DNA of 64,000 nucleotides from Faecalibacterium sp. An121 (lineage in GTDB: Bacteria; Bacillota; Clostridia; Oscillospirales; Ruminococcaceae), in NCBI RefSeq assembly GCF_002160915.1, contig NZ_NFLM01000007.1:62001-126000 (forward strand), given 5' to 3'. Positions 45,301 to 54,274 of the stretch are shown in pieces (positions within the stretch are counted from its first letter, which is position 1; each line of letters opens with the position of its first letter). Position numbers and translations under genes: made by a program. The notes beneath the pieces are model-generated. The model did not search any database, had not been told where the DNA came from, and saw nothing but the letters and a program-made list of their open reading frames with translations.

Positions 45301-46292
45301 TCGGTCCACTTCCAATCCGGCCCAAAGGCCCTTGCGGCCACAGCCAGCGTGACGCCCGCCCCGGCCTGTTTTGGGACAAGCAGGTCCCCGCCCTGTGCGC
45401 CCAGCACGGCGGCCCGCTCGCATACGTTATCCACCCCCACCGTTTGGGCTACAAAAGCCGAGGGGGTAAAGCTGCCCGGCGCGTCCCGCAGCTGGGCGGC
45501 GGTATAGGTGGCCAGGGGCCAGCCATGGCTGCGGCAGAATTCCAACAGCCCCGGCTCATCGGCCTTGCGGTCGATGCTGCACACCACGCACACGCTTTTG
45601 GGGCACAGGCCCTGGCCGGCCGCAAGGGCCTGCCAGGCCGCCTCGATGGTCCGGGCCGGGGTGCCGCGGCGGCAGCCCACCCCCAGCGCCAGCACACGGG
45701 GGACCAGCCACAGGGGGCTGCCCGGGTCCGTGAGGGTCAGGGCCGCATCGCAGTCCTCTTTCCGGCCGGTAAGACAAACTTCCGGCGGGGGCTGGCCCCG
45801 GATGGGCCAGTCGCTGTAAAGGCGGATGCCCTGCCCGTCCAGCAGCCGGGCCGACACGGCCTTGATCTTGTGGGGATCCGCCACGGCACAGCCCTGGGCC
45901 CTGGCCCAGTCGTCGATGGGGAACCGTCCCGCCGCATCGGTGGCGGTGGTGAGCACAGGGACGGCCCCGCAGGCCGCGGCGATGGCCCGGGCCAGAGCGT
46001 TGGCCCCGCCCAGGTGTCCCGCCACCAGAGGCACTGCAAAATGCCCCTGCTCGTCCACAGCCACCACGGCAGGGTCCGTCTCCTTGCTGCGCAGATGGGG
46101 CGCCACCGCCCGCACCGCGATGCCGCAGGCCCCCACATATACAAGCCCCGTCCCCTGGGTAAAGTGGTCTGCCGTCCACCCGGCCAGGGTGACGGGGCCG
46201 CCGCAGCGCTCCGCCCGGCCTCCCAAAGCCGACGCCAGTTTTTGGGCCAGTGCCAGGCCCCGGCTGCTGAAGGCCAGGTAGTACAGTTTCAC
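45297..46292 (-). CDS. cbiG: Cobalt-precorrin 5A hydrolase
   Basis: Opens the delta-lactone and releases the C2 fragment. The 331-aa protein has the N-terminal and central CbiG region (VYVGACGIAVRAVAPHLRSK, VVAVDEQGHFAVPLVAGHLGGAN) and the C-terminal domain starting LALGVGCRRGTPA. Normal length. Overlaps cbiF by four bases. Confidence 0.95.
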   Translation of the reverse strand: MKLYYLAFSSRGLALAQKLASALGGRAERCGGPVTLAGWTADHFTQGTGLVYVGACGIAVRAVAPHLRSKETDPAVVAVDEQGHFAVPLVAGHLGGANALARAIAAACGAVPVLTTATDAAGRFPIDDWARAQGCAVADPHKIKAVSARLLDGQGIRLYSDWPIRGQPPPEVCLTGRKEDCDAALTLTDPGSPLWLVPRVLALGVGCRRGTPARTIEAAWQALAAGQGLCPKSVCVVCSIDRKADEPGLLEFCRSHGWPLATYTAAQLRDAPGSFTPSAFVAQTVGVDNVCERAAVLGAQGGDLLVPKQAGAGVTLAVAARAFGPDWKWTE

Positions 46293-47047
46293 GCTTTGCC
46301 CTCCCGGAAGCCGGTGGTGAAGGCAGGGTCATACAGCTTGCTGCGCTGGTAGCCCCCCTGGGCCAGAAAATCCCCCACCAGCACCAGGGCGGTGCTGCGC
46401 ACCCCCGCTTCGGCGGCGGTCCGGGCCAGGGTGCCCAGGGTGCACCGCAGCAGCTTCTGCTGAGGCCAGCTGGCCTTGTAGACGATGGCAGCAGGGGTGT
46501 CGGGGGTGTATGCGCCCTGCAGCAGCCGGGCCTGCACCTCATCCAGCAGCCCCGCCGAGAGGAACAGCACCATGGAGCATCCATGGGACGCCAATGCGGT
46601 CAGGTCCTCCCCCGCGGGCACGGGGGTGCGGCCCGCCATCCGGGTGATGATCAGGCTCTGGCTGACCCCCGGCAGGGTGTACTCGGCCCCCAGAGCCGCC
46701 GCTGCGGCGCAGAAACTGGACACTCCCGGGGTATCGTCCCAGGGGATGCCCAGGGCGTCCAGCGCATCCATCTGCTCTTGGATGGCCCCATAGAGGCAGG
46801 GATCGCCGGTGTGCAGGCGGACGGTGTCCACCCCGGCGGCCTCGGCGTCCCGGATGGCCTGCAGCACCTGCTCCAGGGTCATCTCGGCGCTGTTGTAGAC
46901 CGTGCAGCCCGCCGGAGCATAGGCCAGCAGGGCCGGGTTTACCAGGCTGCCCGCATAGATGACGCAGCCCGCCCGGGCCAGCAGCCGCATCCCACGCACG
47001 GTCAGCAGGTCGGCGGCGCCGGGGCCTGCACCCACAAAATGTACCAT
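46289..47047 (-). CDS. cbiF: Cobalt-precorrin-4 C11-methyltransferase
   Basis: Tetrapyrrole methylase acting at C11. The 252-aa protein has VHFVGAGPGAADLLTVRG, YAGSLVNPALL, LHTGDPCLYGAIQEQ and GVSSFCAAAAALG. One base separates it from cbiL. Confidence 0.95.
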   Translation of the reverse strand: MVHFVGAGPGAADLLTVRGMRLLARAGCVIYAGSLVNPALLAYAPAGCTVYNSAEMTLEQVLQAIRDAEAAGVDTVRLHTGDPCLYGAIQEQMDALDALGIPWDDTPGVSSFCAAAAALGAEYTLPGVSQSLIITRMAGRTPVPAGEDLTALASHGCSMVLFLSAGLLDEVQARLLQGAYTPDTPAAIVYKASWPQQKLLRCTLGTLARTAAEAGVRSTALVLVGDFLAQGGYQRSKLYDPAFTTGFREGKA

Positions 47048-47048
47048 A

Positions 47049-47768
47049 TCACCCCTCCTTTGGGTCTTTGACGATGATGGTGGCGAAATAGCCCGCCTCC
47101 AGAGCCGCCTGGGGCAGCCCTTCCAGCGAGGGCAGGGCCAGCTGGCCCGGCAGGCCGCAGTTGGCCACCAGGGCGCTGGAGCCCGCCAGGCCCCGGTCCT
47201 GCAAAGCGTGCAGCACCTGGGGCAGACGGCGGGCGCTCTTCATCAGCACCTTGGTGCCGGGCAGGGCCAGGGCCGCTTCCAGATCCTGCTGCTGGCAGCT
47301 GGGGATGATGTGCAGAGGGGTGTCGATATCGGTGAGGCTCTCGTCCAGCAGGGCGGCGGCAGCGCAGAAACTGGGCACCCCCGCCACCCGGGCGGTGGCA
47401 TAGCCCTGGGCCCGCAGCTGCCCGATCAGATAAGAACAGGTGGCGTAGATGGACACATCCCCCAGGTTGAGCATGGCCACATCCTGACCTGCATCCAGGC
47501 GGGCGCGCACCAGCTGCACGGCGGCAGCGTGGGCGGCGGCCCGGACCGCCGGGTCGGGGGACATGGAAAAATCCAGGGGCAGGATCTCTTTGCCGGACAG
47601 GTCCGCCGCCTGGCGGGCGATGTCCAGCGCCACCATCCCCCCTCTTTTGGTGCGGGGGGCCGCCACCACCGGGCAGGCCTGGATGGTGCGCAGGGCCTTG
47701 AGGGTCAGCAGCTCGGGATCTCCCGGGCCCACCGATACCCCGTAGAGGACGCCTTTGGGTTCATGCAT
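47049..47768 (-). CDS. cbiL: Cobalt-factor II C20-methyltransferase
   Basis: First methylation after cobalt insertion in the anaerobic route, at C20. The 239-aa protein has LYGVSVGPGDPELLTLKAL, VAAPRTKRGG, LNLGDVSIYATCSYL and GVPSFCAAAALLDESL. Starts at the ATG after GGAGGCATACCC, overlapping the cbiD stop by eight bases. Confidence 0.95.
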   Translation of the reverse strand: MHEPKGVLYGVSVGPGDPELLTLKALRTIQACPVVAAPRTKRGGMVALDIARQAADLSGKEILPLDFSMSPDPAVRAAAHAAAVQLVRARLDAGQDVAMLNLGDVSIYATCSYLIGQLRAQGYATARVAGVPSFCAAAALLDESLTDIDTPLHIIPSCQQQDLEAALALPGTKVLMKSARRLPQVLHALQDRGLAGSSALVANCGLPGQLALPSLEGLPQAALEAGYFATIIVKDPKEG

Positions 47769-48906
47769 GGGTATGCCTCCATTGGTCGATGAGTGTCCGG
47801 GCCTGGGGGCTGAGCCCCAGCAGGCCATACTGGTTGGAAAAAAGCAGCGCCCCCACCGCAAAGGCGCCCGCCGCCCGGCGTTCCAGATGCGTCTGGACCG
47901 CGGCGGTCAGGCTGGACAGCACAGGGTCCCGCAGACCCTCGGCATCCAGCAGGGGGATGCAGGCGTCGGTGGTGGCGGCGTCCAGCAGCCGGCGGCACAG
48001 GGCGGTGGACGCCCCGGCCGCCGCCGCGTGAGCGCAGAAAAGTTCGGTGCGGCAGTCGGCCTGGCGGGAGTGGGTGTTCATGATCCCTCCGGCCACCTTG
48101 ACCAGCTTGCCTATATGGCCCGCCAGCAGCACCTGCTCAAAGCGCTGGGCTGCGGCGATGTCCAGCGCGTCCCCGATGAAGTTGGAACAGCGCACCACCG
48201 GCACGCCCAGACCGTCCAGGCCCTGGGCCGCGAGGAAATCCGCGCCATAGTTGCCGGGGGTCAGGATGAGCCGGGCTCCGCTTTGGCGGGCCTGACGGGC
48301 CTCCACTTCGATGGTGTCCACAATGGCCTGCTGGCTCATGGGTTCCACGATGCCCGAAGTGCCCAGCACCGAAAGGCCCCCTTCCACCCCCAGCAGAGGG
48401 TTGAAGGTGCGGCGGGCCGTTTCCGCCCCGCCCGGGATCGAGATGGTCACCCCGGCCCCGCCGGGCCAGGCGGCCGTCTCCAGTTCCTGGGCCACCGCCC
48501 GGGCGATCATCTGCCGGGGCACCCGGTTGATGGCGGCAGCCCCCACAGGCTGGTCCAGCCCCGGCCGGGTGACCCGGCCCACCCCTTCGCCCCCCTGGAT
48601 GGAGACGCCGGGCCCGGGCGTGAGGACCACTGCGGCCTGCACCAGCATCCCGTGGGTGACGTCGGCGTCATCTCCGCCGTCTTTGCGCACGGCGCACAGG
48701 GCGCCGCCCTCCTCCAGCAGACGGCAGAAAACCGGGGCCACCTCCACCACCCACCCCTTGGGGGTGCGCAGCGAGAGGCAGGACGGCGCCTGCCCGGTGA
48801 GCAGCAGCCTCGCCGCCCCTGCGGCAGCCAGGGCCGCGCAGGTGCCGGTGGTGTAGCCGCAGCGCAGCATCTTCTGGCCGCTGCGGATATAGTGTTCAAA
48901 GGCCAT
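47761..48906 (-). CDS. cbiD: Cobalt-precorrin-5B C1-methyltransferase
   Basis: The 381-aa protein has the family N-terminus LRCGYTTGTCAALAA (about residue 14), GEGVGRVTRPGLDQPVG, and GTSGIVEPMS. CbiD is specific to the anaerobic (early cobalt) pathway. The start codon lies inside the end of cbiK (11-base overlap). Confidence 0.95.
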   Translation of the reverse strand: MAFEHYIRSGQKMLRCGYTTGTCAALAAAGAARLLLTGQAPSCLSLRTPKGWVVEVAPVFCRLLEEGGALCAVRKDGGDDADVTHGMLVQAAVVLTPGPGVSIQGGEGVGRVTRPGLDQPVGAAAINRVPRQMIARAVAQELETAAWPGGAGVTISIPGGAETARRTFNPLLGVEGGLSVLGTSGIVEPMSQQAIVDTIEVEARQARQSGARLILTPGNYGADFLAAQGLDGLGVPVVRCSNFIGDALDIAAAQRFEQVLLAGHIGKLVKVAGGIMNTHSRQADCRTELFCAHAAAAGASTALCRRLLDAATTDACIPLLDAEGLRDPVLSSLTAAVQTHLERRAAGAFAVGALLFSNQYGLLGLSPQARTLIDQWRHTHA

Positions 48907-49693
48907 GGGCCCCGTCCTCCTGCAGCACGCCGCGCAGATGGGCGGCGTACAGGTCCTGGACAGCCTTTTCGCTGCCCAGGCCATGCCGCACCCAGTCCAC
49001 CCGGTAGCCCTGCCCGGCCAGCACGCTGCGCCAGCTGTGGGGGCCGGGGCCGGCCATGTCGTTTTGAGCGTGGTCGCCGGCCACCAGCATCAGAGGGACC
49101 AGCAGCACCCTGGAGGCCCGGCTGCGGGCCAGCGCGGCGCACACCTCCGCCAGCCCGGGCCAGCCTTCCACCGTGCCCACGCGGATATCGGGGCGGCTTT
49201 GCAGCTCAAAGATCCCCTGCAGGGCCGGGTAGACCACATTGGCCCGGTGGGCCGAGCCATGGCCCATCAGCACCACCGCCCGGCCGGGCTCCGCGGGATA
49301 CAGCGCGCCGATGGCGCCCGCCAAAGCCCGCAGGTCCCGGGTGTCGTCCAGCAGGGGACGGCCCACCCGCAGCCAGTCAAAGCCGGGAGCGGCGGCCAGG
49401 GCCTGGGCTTTCAGTTTATCATATTCCACCCCCCAGAGGAAGTGGGTAGGCTGCACCAGCACCCGCCGGCAGCCCGCGGCGGCGGCCCGGGCCAGAGCCT
49501 CGGGCACGCTGTCTTCCGGCTGGCCGCGGCCGGCCAGGGCCGTGCGCACCATGCCGCTGGTATAAGCCCGCAGCAGCTGCCAGCCGGGGGCGGCGGCGGC
49601 CAGGGCCTGTTCCACCCCGGCGATGTCGGCGGCGGCTGTGGGGACGGTGGTGCCAAAGCTGGCGCAGACCAGCGCCTTCTGGGTCGTTTGCAT
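48896..49693 (-). CDS. cbiK: Sirohydrochlorin cobaltochelatase
   Basis: Inserts Co2+ into sirohydrochlorin, committing it to cobalamin. The 265-aa protein has the N-terminal VCASFGTTVPTA, PTHFLWGVEYDKL, and VVLMGHGSAHRAN with the metal-binding His, followed by LVPLMLVAGDHAQNDM. First gene of the 19-gene operon. No siroheme or 5-aminolevulinate genes are present upstream. Confidence 0.95.
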   Translation of the reverse strand: MQTTQKALVCASFGTTVPTAAADIAGVEQALAAAAPGWQLLRAYTSGMVRTALAGRGQPEDSVPEALARAAAAGCRRVLVQPTHFLWGVEYDKLKAQALAAAPGFDWLRVGRPLLDDTRDLRALAGAIGALYPAEPGRAVVLMGHGSAHRANVVYPALQGIFELQSRPDIRVGTVEGWPGLAEVCAALARSRASRVLLVPLMLVAGDHAQNDMAGPGPHSWRSVLAGQGYRVDWVRHGLGSEKAVQDLYAAHLRGVLQEDGAHGL

Positions 49694-49843
49694 AAGCGGT
49701 TCCTTTCCTGTCCTGTATAAAGAAGAGCGGCCCCCCGCCCTCTCCGCCATGGCAGGGAGTGCGAGGGGTCCTGGCAGAGCGCCCCCGCAAGTCAGGCCGG
49801 GCCATGCGCCGGGCAAAGGACCTGTCAGAGGCACCCCAGTGAT
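49694..49843 (-). other. Leader region between dus and cbiK
   Basis: A 150-base GC-rich gap. GGTCCT and AGGACC can pair on the minus strand, and AGGAAAGGAA precedes the cbiK start. I looked for the B12 box and the conserved cobalamin riboswitch core and did not find them, nor a clear promoter. Transcription from dus or a diverged regulatory leader are both possible. Confidence 0.4.
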
Positions 49844-50836
49844 TCAAAACGCTTCTTCGGGCCGGCGCTGCTGGGCGAACACCTCAGCGATCAGATCGTC
49901 CATGTCGGACAGATAGGTCAGCTGGCAGCAGGCCCGGCGCAGGGCGCCGGCCCCCTTCAGCCCTTTCATATAGTGGATGGCCTGGGCCCGGGCCTGGGGC
50001 ATGGCGGTGCGCTCGCCCTTTTGCTGCACCATCTCCTCCACCTGGCGGCGCAGAGCGTTCATGCGGGCCTGGAGGTTGGGCGCCGGGGGCTGGGGAAGCC
50101 CCTCGATGGCGGCGTTGACCCGCTCGAACAGCCATGGGTCACCCAGAGCGCCCCGGGCGATCATCACCCCGTCGCAGCCGGTCTCGCGCAGCATGGCCAG
50201 CGCGTCTTCGGGGGTCTGGATGTCCCCGTTGCCCAGCACCGGCACCGACACCGCCTGCTTGACGGCGCGGATGATCTCCAGATCGATGCCGGGGGTGTAC
50301 ATCTGCTGGCGGGTGCGGGCGTGGACCGTGATGAGAGCCGCGCCCGCCTCCTGGCAGGCTTTGGCGCAGGCCACGGCGGTGACGTGGTCTGCATCCCAGC
50401 CCTTGCGCATTTTGACGGTGACGGGGCGGGAGGTGTGGGCCTTGACGGCCGCGACGATCTCGCCGCACAGCTCCGGGTGGAGCATCAGGGCCGAGCCTGC
50501 GCCCCCCGACACGATCTTGGGGGCGGGGCAGCCCATGTTGATGTCCAGGAAGTCAAAGTCCTCCCCTTCGATGGCGGCCGCCGCCTGGCCCATGATGGCG
50601 GGCACCTCCCCGAACAGCTGCACCCCGTAGGGCGCGCCGGGGGTGCGGGGCCGCAGCAGACTGAACGTCTTGTGGTCGCCGAAGGTCAGCGCACGGCTGG
50701 ACACCATCTCGCTGACGGTGAAACCGGCCCCGTGCTGGGCCATCAGGCGGCGGCAGGCAGCATCGGTAAAGCCCGCCATGGGGCCAAACACCGCCCGGTG
50801 CGGCAGCGTGAGGCCCCCAAACTGGATGGGTCGCAT
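49844..50836 (-). CDS. dus: tRNA-dihydrouridine synthase
   Basis: FMN enzyme reducing uridines in tRNA D-loops. The 330-aa protein has the TIM-barrel N-terminus VFGPMAGFTDAACRRL, the catalytic Cys in DINMGCPAPKIVSGGAG, VTVKMRKGWD, ITVHARTRQQMYTPG and GVMIARGALGDPWLF, then a helical C-terminal domain. DusB-like. Located 25 bases after the gntR-type gene. Confidence 0.96.
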   Translation of the reverse strand: MRPIQFGGLTLPHRAVFGPMAGFTDAACRRLMAQHGAGFTVSEMVSSRALTFGDHKTFSLLRPRTPGAPYGVQLFGEVPAIMGQAAAAIEGEDFDFLDINMGCPAPKIVSGGAGSALMLHPELCGEIVAAVKAHTSRPVTVKMRKGWDADHVTAVACAKACQEAGAALITVHARTRQQMYTPGIDLEIIRAVKQAVSVPVLGNGDIQTPEDALAMLRETGCDGVMIARGALGDPWLFERVNAAIEGLPQPPAPNLQARMNALRRQVEEMVQQKGERTAMPQARAQAIHYMKGLKGAGALRRACCQLTYLSDMDDLIAEVFAQQRRPEEAF

Positions 50837-50861
50837 AAAAATCGGTTCTCCTTGGGTAAGC

Positions 50862-51548
50862 TTATTCGCCCAGGTGGATGCGGTCCAGCACCCCCTCGGC
50901 CTTGTCCCGGGCCAGCTCCAGATGGCGGGTCAGGGCAGCCGCGGCAGCATCCCAATCCCCCGCCAGGGCGGGGGTGAGGATGGCCAGGTGCTCCGAACAG
51001 GTGTCCTTCTGGCTGATCATCCCCACCTTGCCGGTCATGATGCGGAACCGCGTGTTCTGACCGGTGATGGAGTCGTGGGCAGACCGCAGGTACTTGTTGG
51101 GCAGCGGGCTGATGAGCAGCTCGTGGAACGCGTCATCCGCGGCATAGAAGTCGGGGATGGTCTCGGGGTGCTGCATCAGGCCCACAAAGCGCTCCAGCCC
51201 CTCCCGGGGGATCTGGGCCCCATACACCCGCAGGGCATAGGGCTCCACCAGCAGGCGCACTTCGTAGATGCTGTGCACGTCCTCATCGGTGATGGCCGAC
51301 ACCATCAGGCCCTTTTTGGGCAGAATGGTGATCAGGCCCTCCTGTTCCAGCCGTCCCAGGGCGTCCCGCATAGGGGTGCGGCTGATGTTGCCCATCTCGG
51401 CGCACAGCTTCTGTTCGTTCAAAAACTGGCGGGGGGCGTATTCACAGCTGAGGATCCTGGATTTTAAGTATTGGTACGCCTGCAGCTTCAGGCTGGTCTT
51501 GGTGGGTTGCTGCTGTTCAAGCTCTCGTTCTTTTTCTCTCATGATCAT
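50862..51548 (-). CDS. GntR family transcriptional regulator (FCD subfamily)
   Basis: A 228-aa DNA-binding protein with an N-terminal winged helix (LNEQKLCAEMGNISRTPMRD, then LGRLEQEGLITILPKKG) and a C-terminal all-helical FCD ligand domain with His/Asp residues (DAFHELL, SEHLAIL, LTRHLELA) that usually bind a metal and an organic acid. The ATG at 51548 has GGAAGG four bases upstream; ATGs at 51560 and 51542 are alternatives. Target genes are unknown; only dus follows. Confidence 0.9.
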   Translation of the reverse strand: MIMREKERELEQQQPTKTSLKLQAYQYLKSRILSCEYAPRQFLNEQKLCAEMGNISRTPMRDALGRLEQEGLITILPKKGLMVSAITDEDVHSIYEVRLLVEPYALRVYGAQIPREGLERFVGLMQHPETIPDFYAADDAFHELLISPLPNKYLRSAHDSITGQNTRFRIMTGKVGMISQKDTCSEHLAILTPALAGDWDAAAAALTRHLELARDKAEGVLDRIHLGE

Positions 51549-51861
51549 GATGCCTTCCATTCCCTACCGGGCCCCGTCCAGGGGCCAAAAGCCGGCCCTG
51601 CAAGCCGGCCGCTTATCGTGCTGTCCGCCCCGCAAAGGGCGGCGGCCATGGCGCGCCGGTGCCAAGACCCTGCAAGCTTGGCTGTGCCGGCATAGTGCCG
51701 TGCACAGGGCGGCCATTCAGTTTTATTATTTCACAACTTGGGCAGAAAAACAAGGCCTGGGGGCGGTGTTTGAGCCCCCTTCCATATTTTACACAAAATT
51801 CACCCGGAGTTTCGGGCATTTGAGAGCATTTGGCCCACAGACATCCCCCGCCCCGCCGGGC
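51549..51861. other. Divergent intergenic region upstream of gntR
   Basis: About 310 bases between divergent genes. It contains GCCGGC-rich short repeats near 51592-51611 and an AT-rich stretch around 51718-51735 that could hold the gntR promoter (AATAAT on the minus strand). No coding sequence, tRNA or convincing structured RNA seen. Confidence 0.5.
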
Positions 51862-51890
51862 TTGCACTTTGGGCCGGGGCAGGCTATAAT
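51862..51890 (+). promoter_or_regulatory. Promoter of the Fur-family gene
   Basis: TTGCAC (51862-51867), 17-base spacer, consensus TATAAT (51885-51890). Confidence 0.85.
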
Positions 51891-51917
51891 AGCACCGAAA
51901 GGAAGTGTCCCCCGCCT

Positions 51918-52382
51918 ATGGCACGCAGCAGTTACAATACCCGCACCCGCCAGCTGATCCTGGACTATCTGAGGGCCAACCCCAGCCGGGCGGTGAGCGC
52001 CGCCGACATCGTGGCCTATCTGGAAGCCGCAGGCGCGCCCGCCAACCCCACCACCGTCTACCGCTATCTGGACAAGCTGGCCGCCGACCAGCAGGTGATG
52101 AAATATGTGGCGGACAAGGGCGAACGGGCCCTGTACCAGTACACCGACCAGCAGCGCCACTGCCGCGAGCACATCCACCTGAAGTGCACCCGCTGCGGCG
52201 AGATCTTCCATATGGACTGCGGCTTTATGGCCGAGGTGCGCCGGCACCTGCTGGAGGAGCACGGTTTTACCCTGCAGTGCGAGGGCAGCGTCCTGTACGG
52301 GCTGTGCCGGCGGTGCGCCGCCGGCTCCGAGGTTGACAGCGGCGTCGAGCCGTGCTACAATAACACCCAACAAAAGCTTTGA
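51918..52382 (+). CDS. Fur family metal/peroxide-responsive repressor
   Basis: A 154-aa regulator with an N-terminal winged helix (RQLILDYLRANPSRAVSAAD and NPTTVYRYLDKLAA) and a C-terminal dimerisation domain with HCREHIHLKCTRCGEIFH-type metal residues: a CxxC (CTRC) and a second CxxC (CRRC) that make the structural zinc site. Whether it senses iron, zinc or peroxide cannot be decided. Its last codons contain the promoter for the asnB T-box. Confidence 0.92.
   Translation: MARSSYNTRTRQLILDYLRANPSRAVSAADIVAYLEAAGAPANPTTVYRYLDKLAADQQVMKYVADKGERALYQYTDQQRHCREHIHLKCTRCGEIFHMDCGFMAEVRRHLLEEHGFTLQCEGSVLYGLCRRCAAGSEVDSGVEPCYNNTQQKL
52333..52361 (+). promoter_or_regulatory. asnB promoter, inside the 3' end of the Fur-family gene
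   Basis: Consensus TTGACA (52333-52338), 17-base spacer, TACAAT (52356-52361). Confidence 0.85.
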
Positions 52383-52663
52383 CCGGGAAAAGTAGGGCCC
52401 ACAGGCCGTCCCTTGGCAGAGAGCGCGGGCAAGGTGCAAGCCGCGCGGGGGGCCGGGCCGCGAAGAACACCCGTGAGCTTCCGCCTGAACCCGCCTGGCA
52501 ACAGCGGCAGTAGGGCCGGACGGCAGCCGCACGTTACGCGGCGGCGCTTTCAACGAGGAAAGCCATGAGCGGCTGGCAGGAGCCTTTCTGCCGGCAACAC
52601 AGGTGGCACCACGGATACGGCAGCATTCGTCCTGAAACAGGATGTTTGCTGCCGTATTTTTTT
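52368..52663 (+). promoter_or_regulatory. T-box leader, asparagine-specific
   Basis: Stem I has the AGTA bulge (GGGAAAAGTA), the apical AGAGAGC and GGTGCAAGCC elements, and a specifier loop GAAGAACAC in which AAC (52466-52468) is the Asn codon. The antiterminator carries the T-box sequence AGGTGGCACCACGG (52601-52614); its UGGC bulge fits a tRNA ending in GCCA, as tRNA-Asn does. The competing terminator is ATACGGCAGCA (52615-52625) with TGCTGCCGTAT (52647-52657) and a run of T. Uncharged tRNA-Asn should allow read-through into asnB. Confidence 0.95.
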
Positions 52664-52682
52664 GAGCAAAGGGGTAACGAAT

Positions 52683-54266
52683 ATGTGTTGTATCATGGGT
52701 TATACGGGGCACGATGTGTCCGCCGCCGCTTTCAAAGAGTATCTGCTGCGCACCGCCAGCCGGGGTCCCGACGACCAGCGGGTGGTACAAGGGCCTTTCG
52801 GGCTGATGGGCTTTGGCCGGCTGGCCATCATGGGCCTGACGCCGGACGGGATGCAGCCCTTCCGGCGGGGGGCCGACTGCGTGGTGTGCAACGGGGAACT
52901 GTACGGCTTCCGGTTTGAAAAGGAGATCCTGCAGCGGGCGGGGTACAAGTTCCGCTCGGGCAGCGACTGCGAGATCCTGCTGCCCCTGTACTACGAGTAC
53001 GGGCTGGATATGTTCCGGCATCTGGACGCCGAGTTCGCCCTGATCCTCTACGACAGCCGCAAAGACCGTCTGATCGCCGCCCGGGACCCCATCGGCATCC
53101 GGCCGCTGTTCTACGGCTATTCCAAGACAAGCCACCAGATCGCCTTTGCCAGTGAATTGCAGAACCTGGTGGGCTGGTGCGAGGACATCCGCCCCTTCCC
53201 CATCGGCAGCTACTACTGCGACGGGCGCTTTGTGCGCTATGAAGACGTGGCCGATGTGCCCGCCCCCCACGCCGACGGCATGGAGCAGGTGCTGGAGAAC
53301 ATCCGCACCAAGCTGATCGCCGGGGTGGAAAAGCGGCTGGACGCCGACGCGCCGGTGGGCTTTCTGCTGTCGGGCGGGCTGGACAGCAGCCTGGTGTGCG
53401 CCATCGCCGCCCGCAAGCTGGGGCGCATCCGCACCTTTGCCATCGGGATGGACACCGACGCCATCGACCTGAAATACGCCCGGCAGACGGCGGAGTACCT
53501 GGGCAGCGAACACCATGAGGTGATCATCGACCGGCAGACGGTGCTGGACAGCCTGGAGGAAGTGGTCCGCACCCTGGCCACCTGGGATATCACCACCGTG
53601 CGGGCCAGCGTGGGGATGTACCTTTTGTGCAAGGCCATCCACCGGGACACCGACGTGCGGGTGCTGCTGACGGGGGAGATCTCGGACGAGCTGTTCGGCT
53701 ACAAATACACCGACTACGCCCCCACCGCCGACGCCTTCCAGCAGGAGAGCCAAAAGCGGATCCGGGAGCTGTATATGTACGATGTGCTGCGGGCCGACCG
53801 GTGCATCTCGGCCAACAGCCTCGAGGCCCGGGTCCCCTTTGGGGATCTGGATTTCGTACGGTACGTCATGGCCATCGACCCCCAGATGAAGGTGAACCGC
53901 TACGGCAAGGGCAAATACCTGCTGCGCAAGGCCTTTGAGGGGGACTGGCTGCCCCCCGAGATCCTCTGGCGGGAAAAAGCCGCCTTCTCGGACGCAGTAG
54001 GCCACAGCATGGTGGACCACATCAAAGCCTATGCCGAGAGCCTGTACACCGACGAACAGTTCCAGATGCGCCGGGCCAACTATTCGGCCCACTGTATGCC
54101 CTTCACCAAGGAGAGCCTGCTGTACCGGGAACTGTTCGAGAAATATTATTACGACCAGGCAGCTACCGTCACCGCCTTCTGGATGCCCAACCGCGCCTGG
54201 CCCGGCTGCGATGTGGACGACCCTTCTGCCCGGGTGCTGGCCAACTACGGCGCCTCCGGCGTATGA
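52683..54266 (+). CDS. asnB: Asparagine synthetase (glutamine-hydrolysing)
   Basis: Makes Asn from Asp, ATP and Gln. The 527-aa protein starts MCCIMGYTG, so the catalytic Cys2 of the class II amidotransferase domain (1-190) is present, with RGPDDQRV and VVCNGELYG. The synthetase domain has the ATP pyrophosphatase loop LLSGGLDSSLVCAIA (about residue 227) and LLTGEISDELFGYKYTDYAP. AAAGGGG is eight bases before the ATG. Regulated by the T-box. Its end is only eight bases from the convergent glgB end, without a terminator. Confidence 0.96.
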   Translation: MCCIMGYTGHDVSAAAFKEYLLRTASRGPDDQRVVQGPFGLMGFGRLAIMGLTPDGMQPFRRGADCVVCNGELYGFRFEKEILQRAGYKFRSGSDCEILLPLYYEYGLDMFRHLDAEFALILYDSRKDRLIAARDPIGIRPLFYGYSKTSHQIAFASELQNLVGWCEDIRPFPIGSYYCDGRFVRYEDVADVPAPHADGMEQVLENIRTKLIAGVEKRLDADAPVGFLLSGGLDSSLVCAIAARKLGRIRTFAIGMDTDAIDLKYARQTAEYLGSEHHEVIIDRQTVLDSLEEVVRTLATWDITTVRASVGMYLLCKAIHRDTDVRVLLTGEISDELFGYKYTDYAPTADAFQQESQKRIRELYMYDVLRADRCISANSLEARVPFGDLDFVRYVMAIDPQMKVNRYGKGKYLLRKAFEGDWLPPEILWREKAAFSDAVGHSMVDHIKAYAESLYTDEQFQMRRANYSAHCMPFTKESLLYRELFEKYYYDQAATVTAFWMPNRAWPGCDVDDPSARVLANYGASGV

Positions 54267-54274
54267 GATGATCT

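Noticed and set aside
49694-49843. Cobalamin riboswitch ahead of cbiK
   Set aside because: Position is ideal, but the B12 box and core motifs are not visible; only a partial CCAGGACC similarity.
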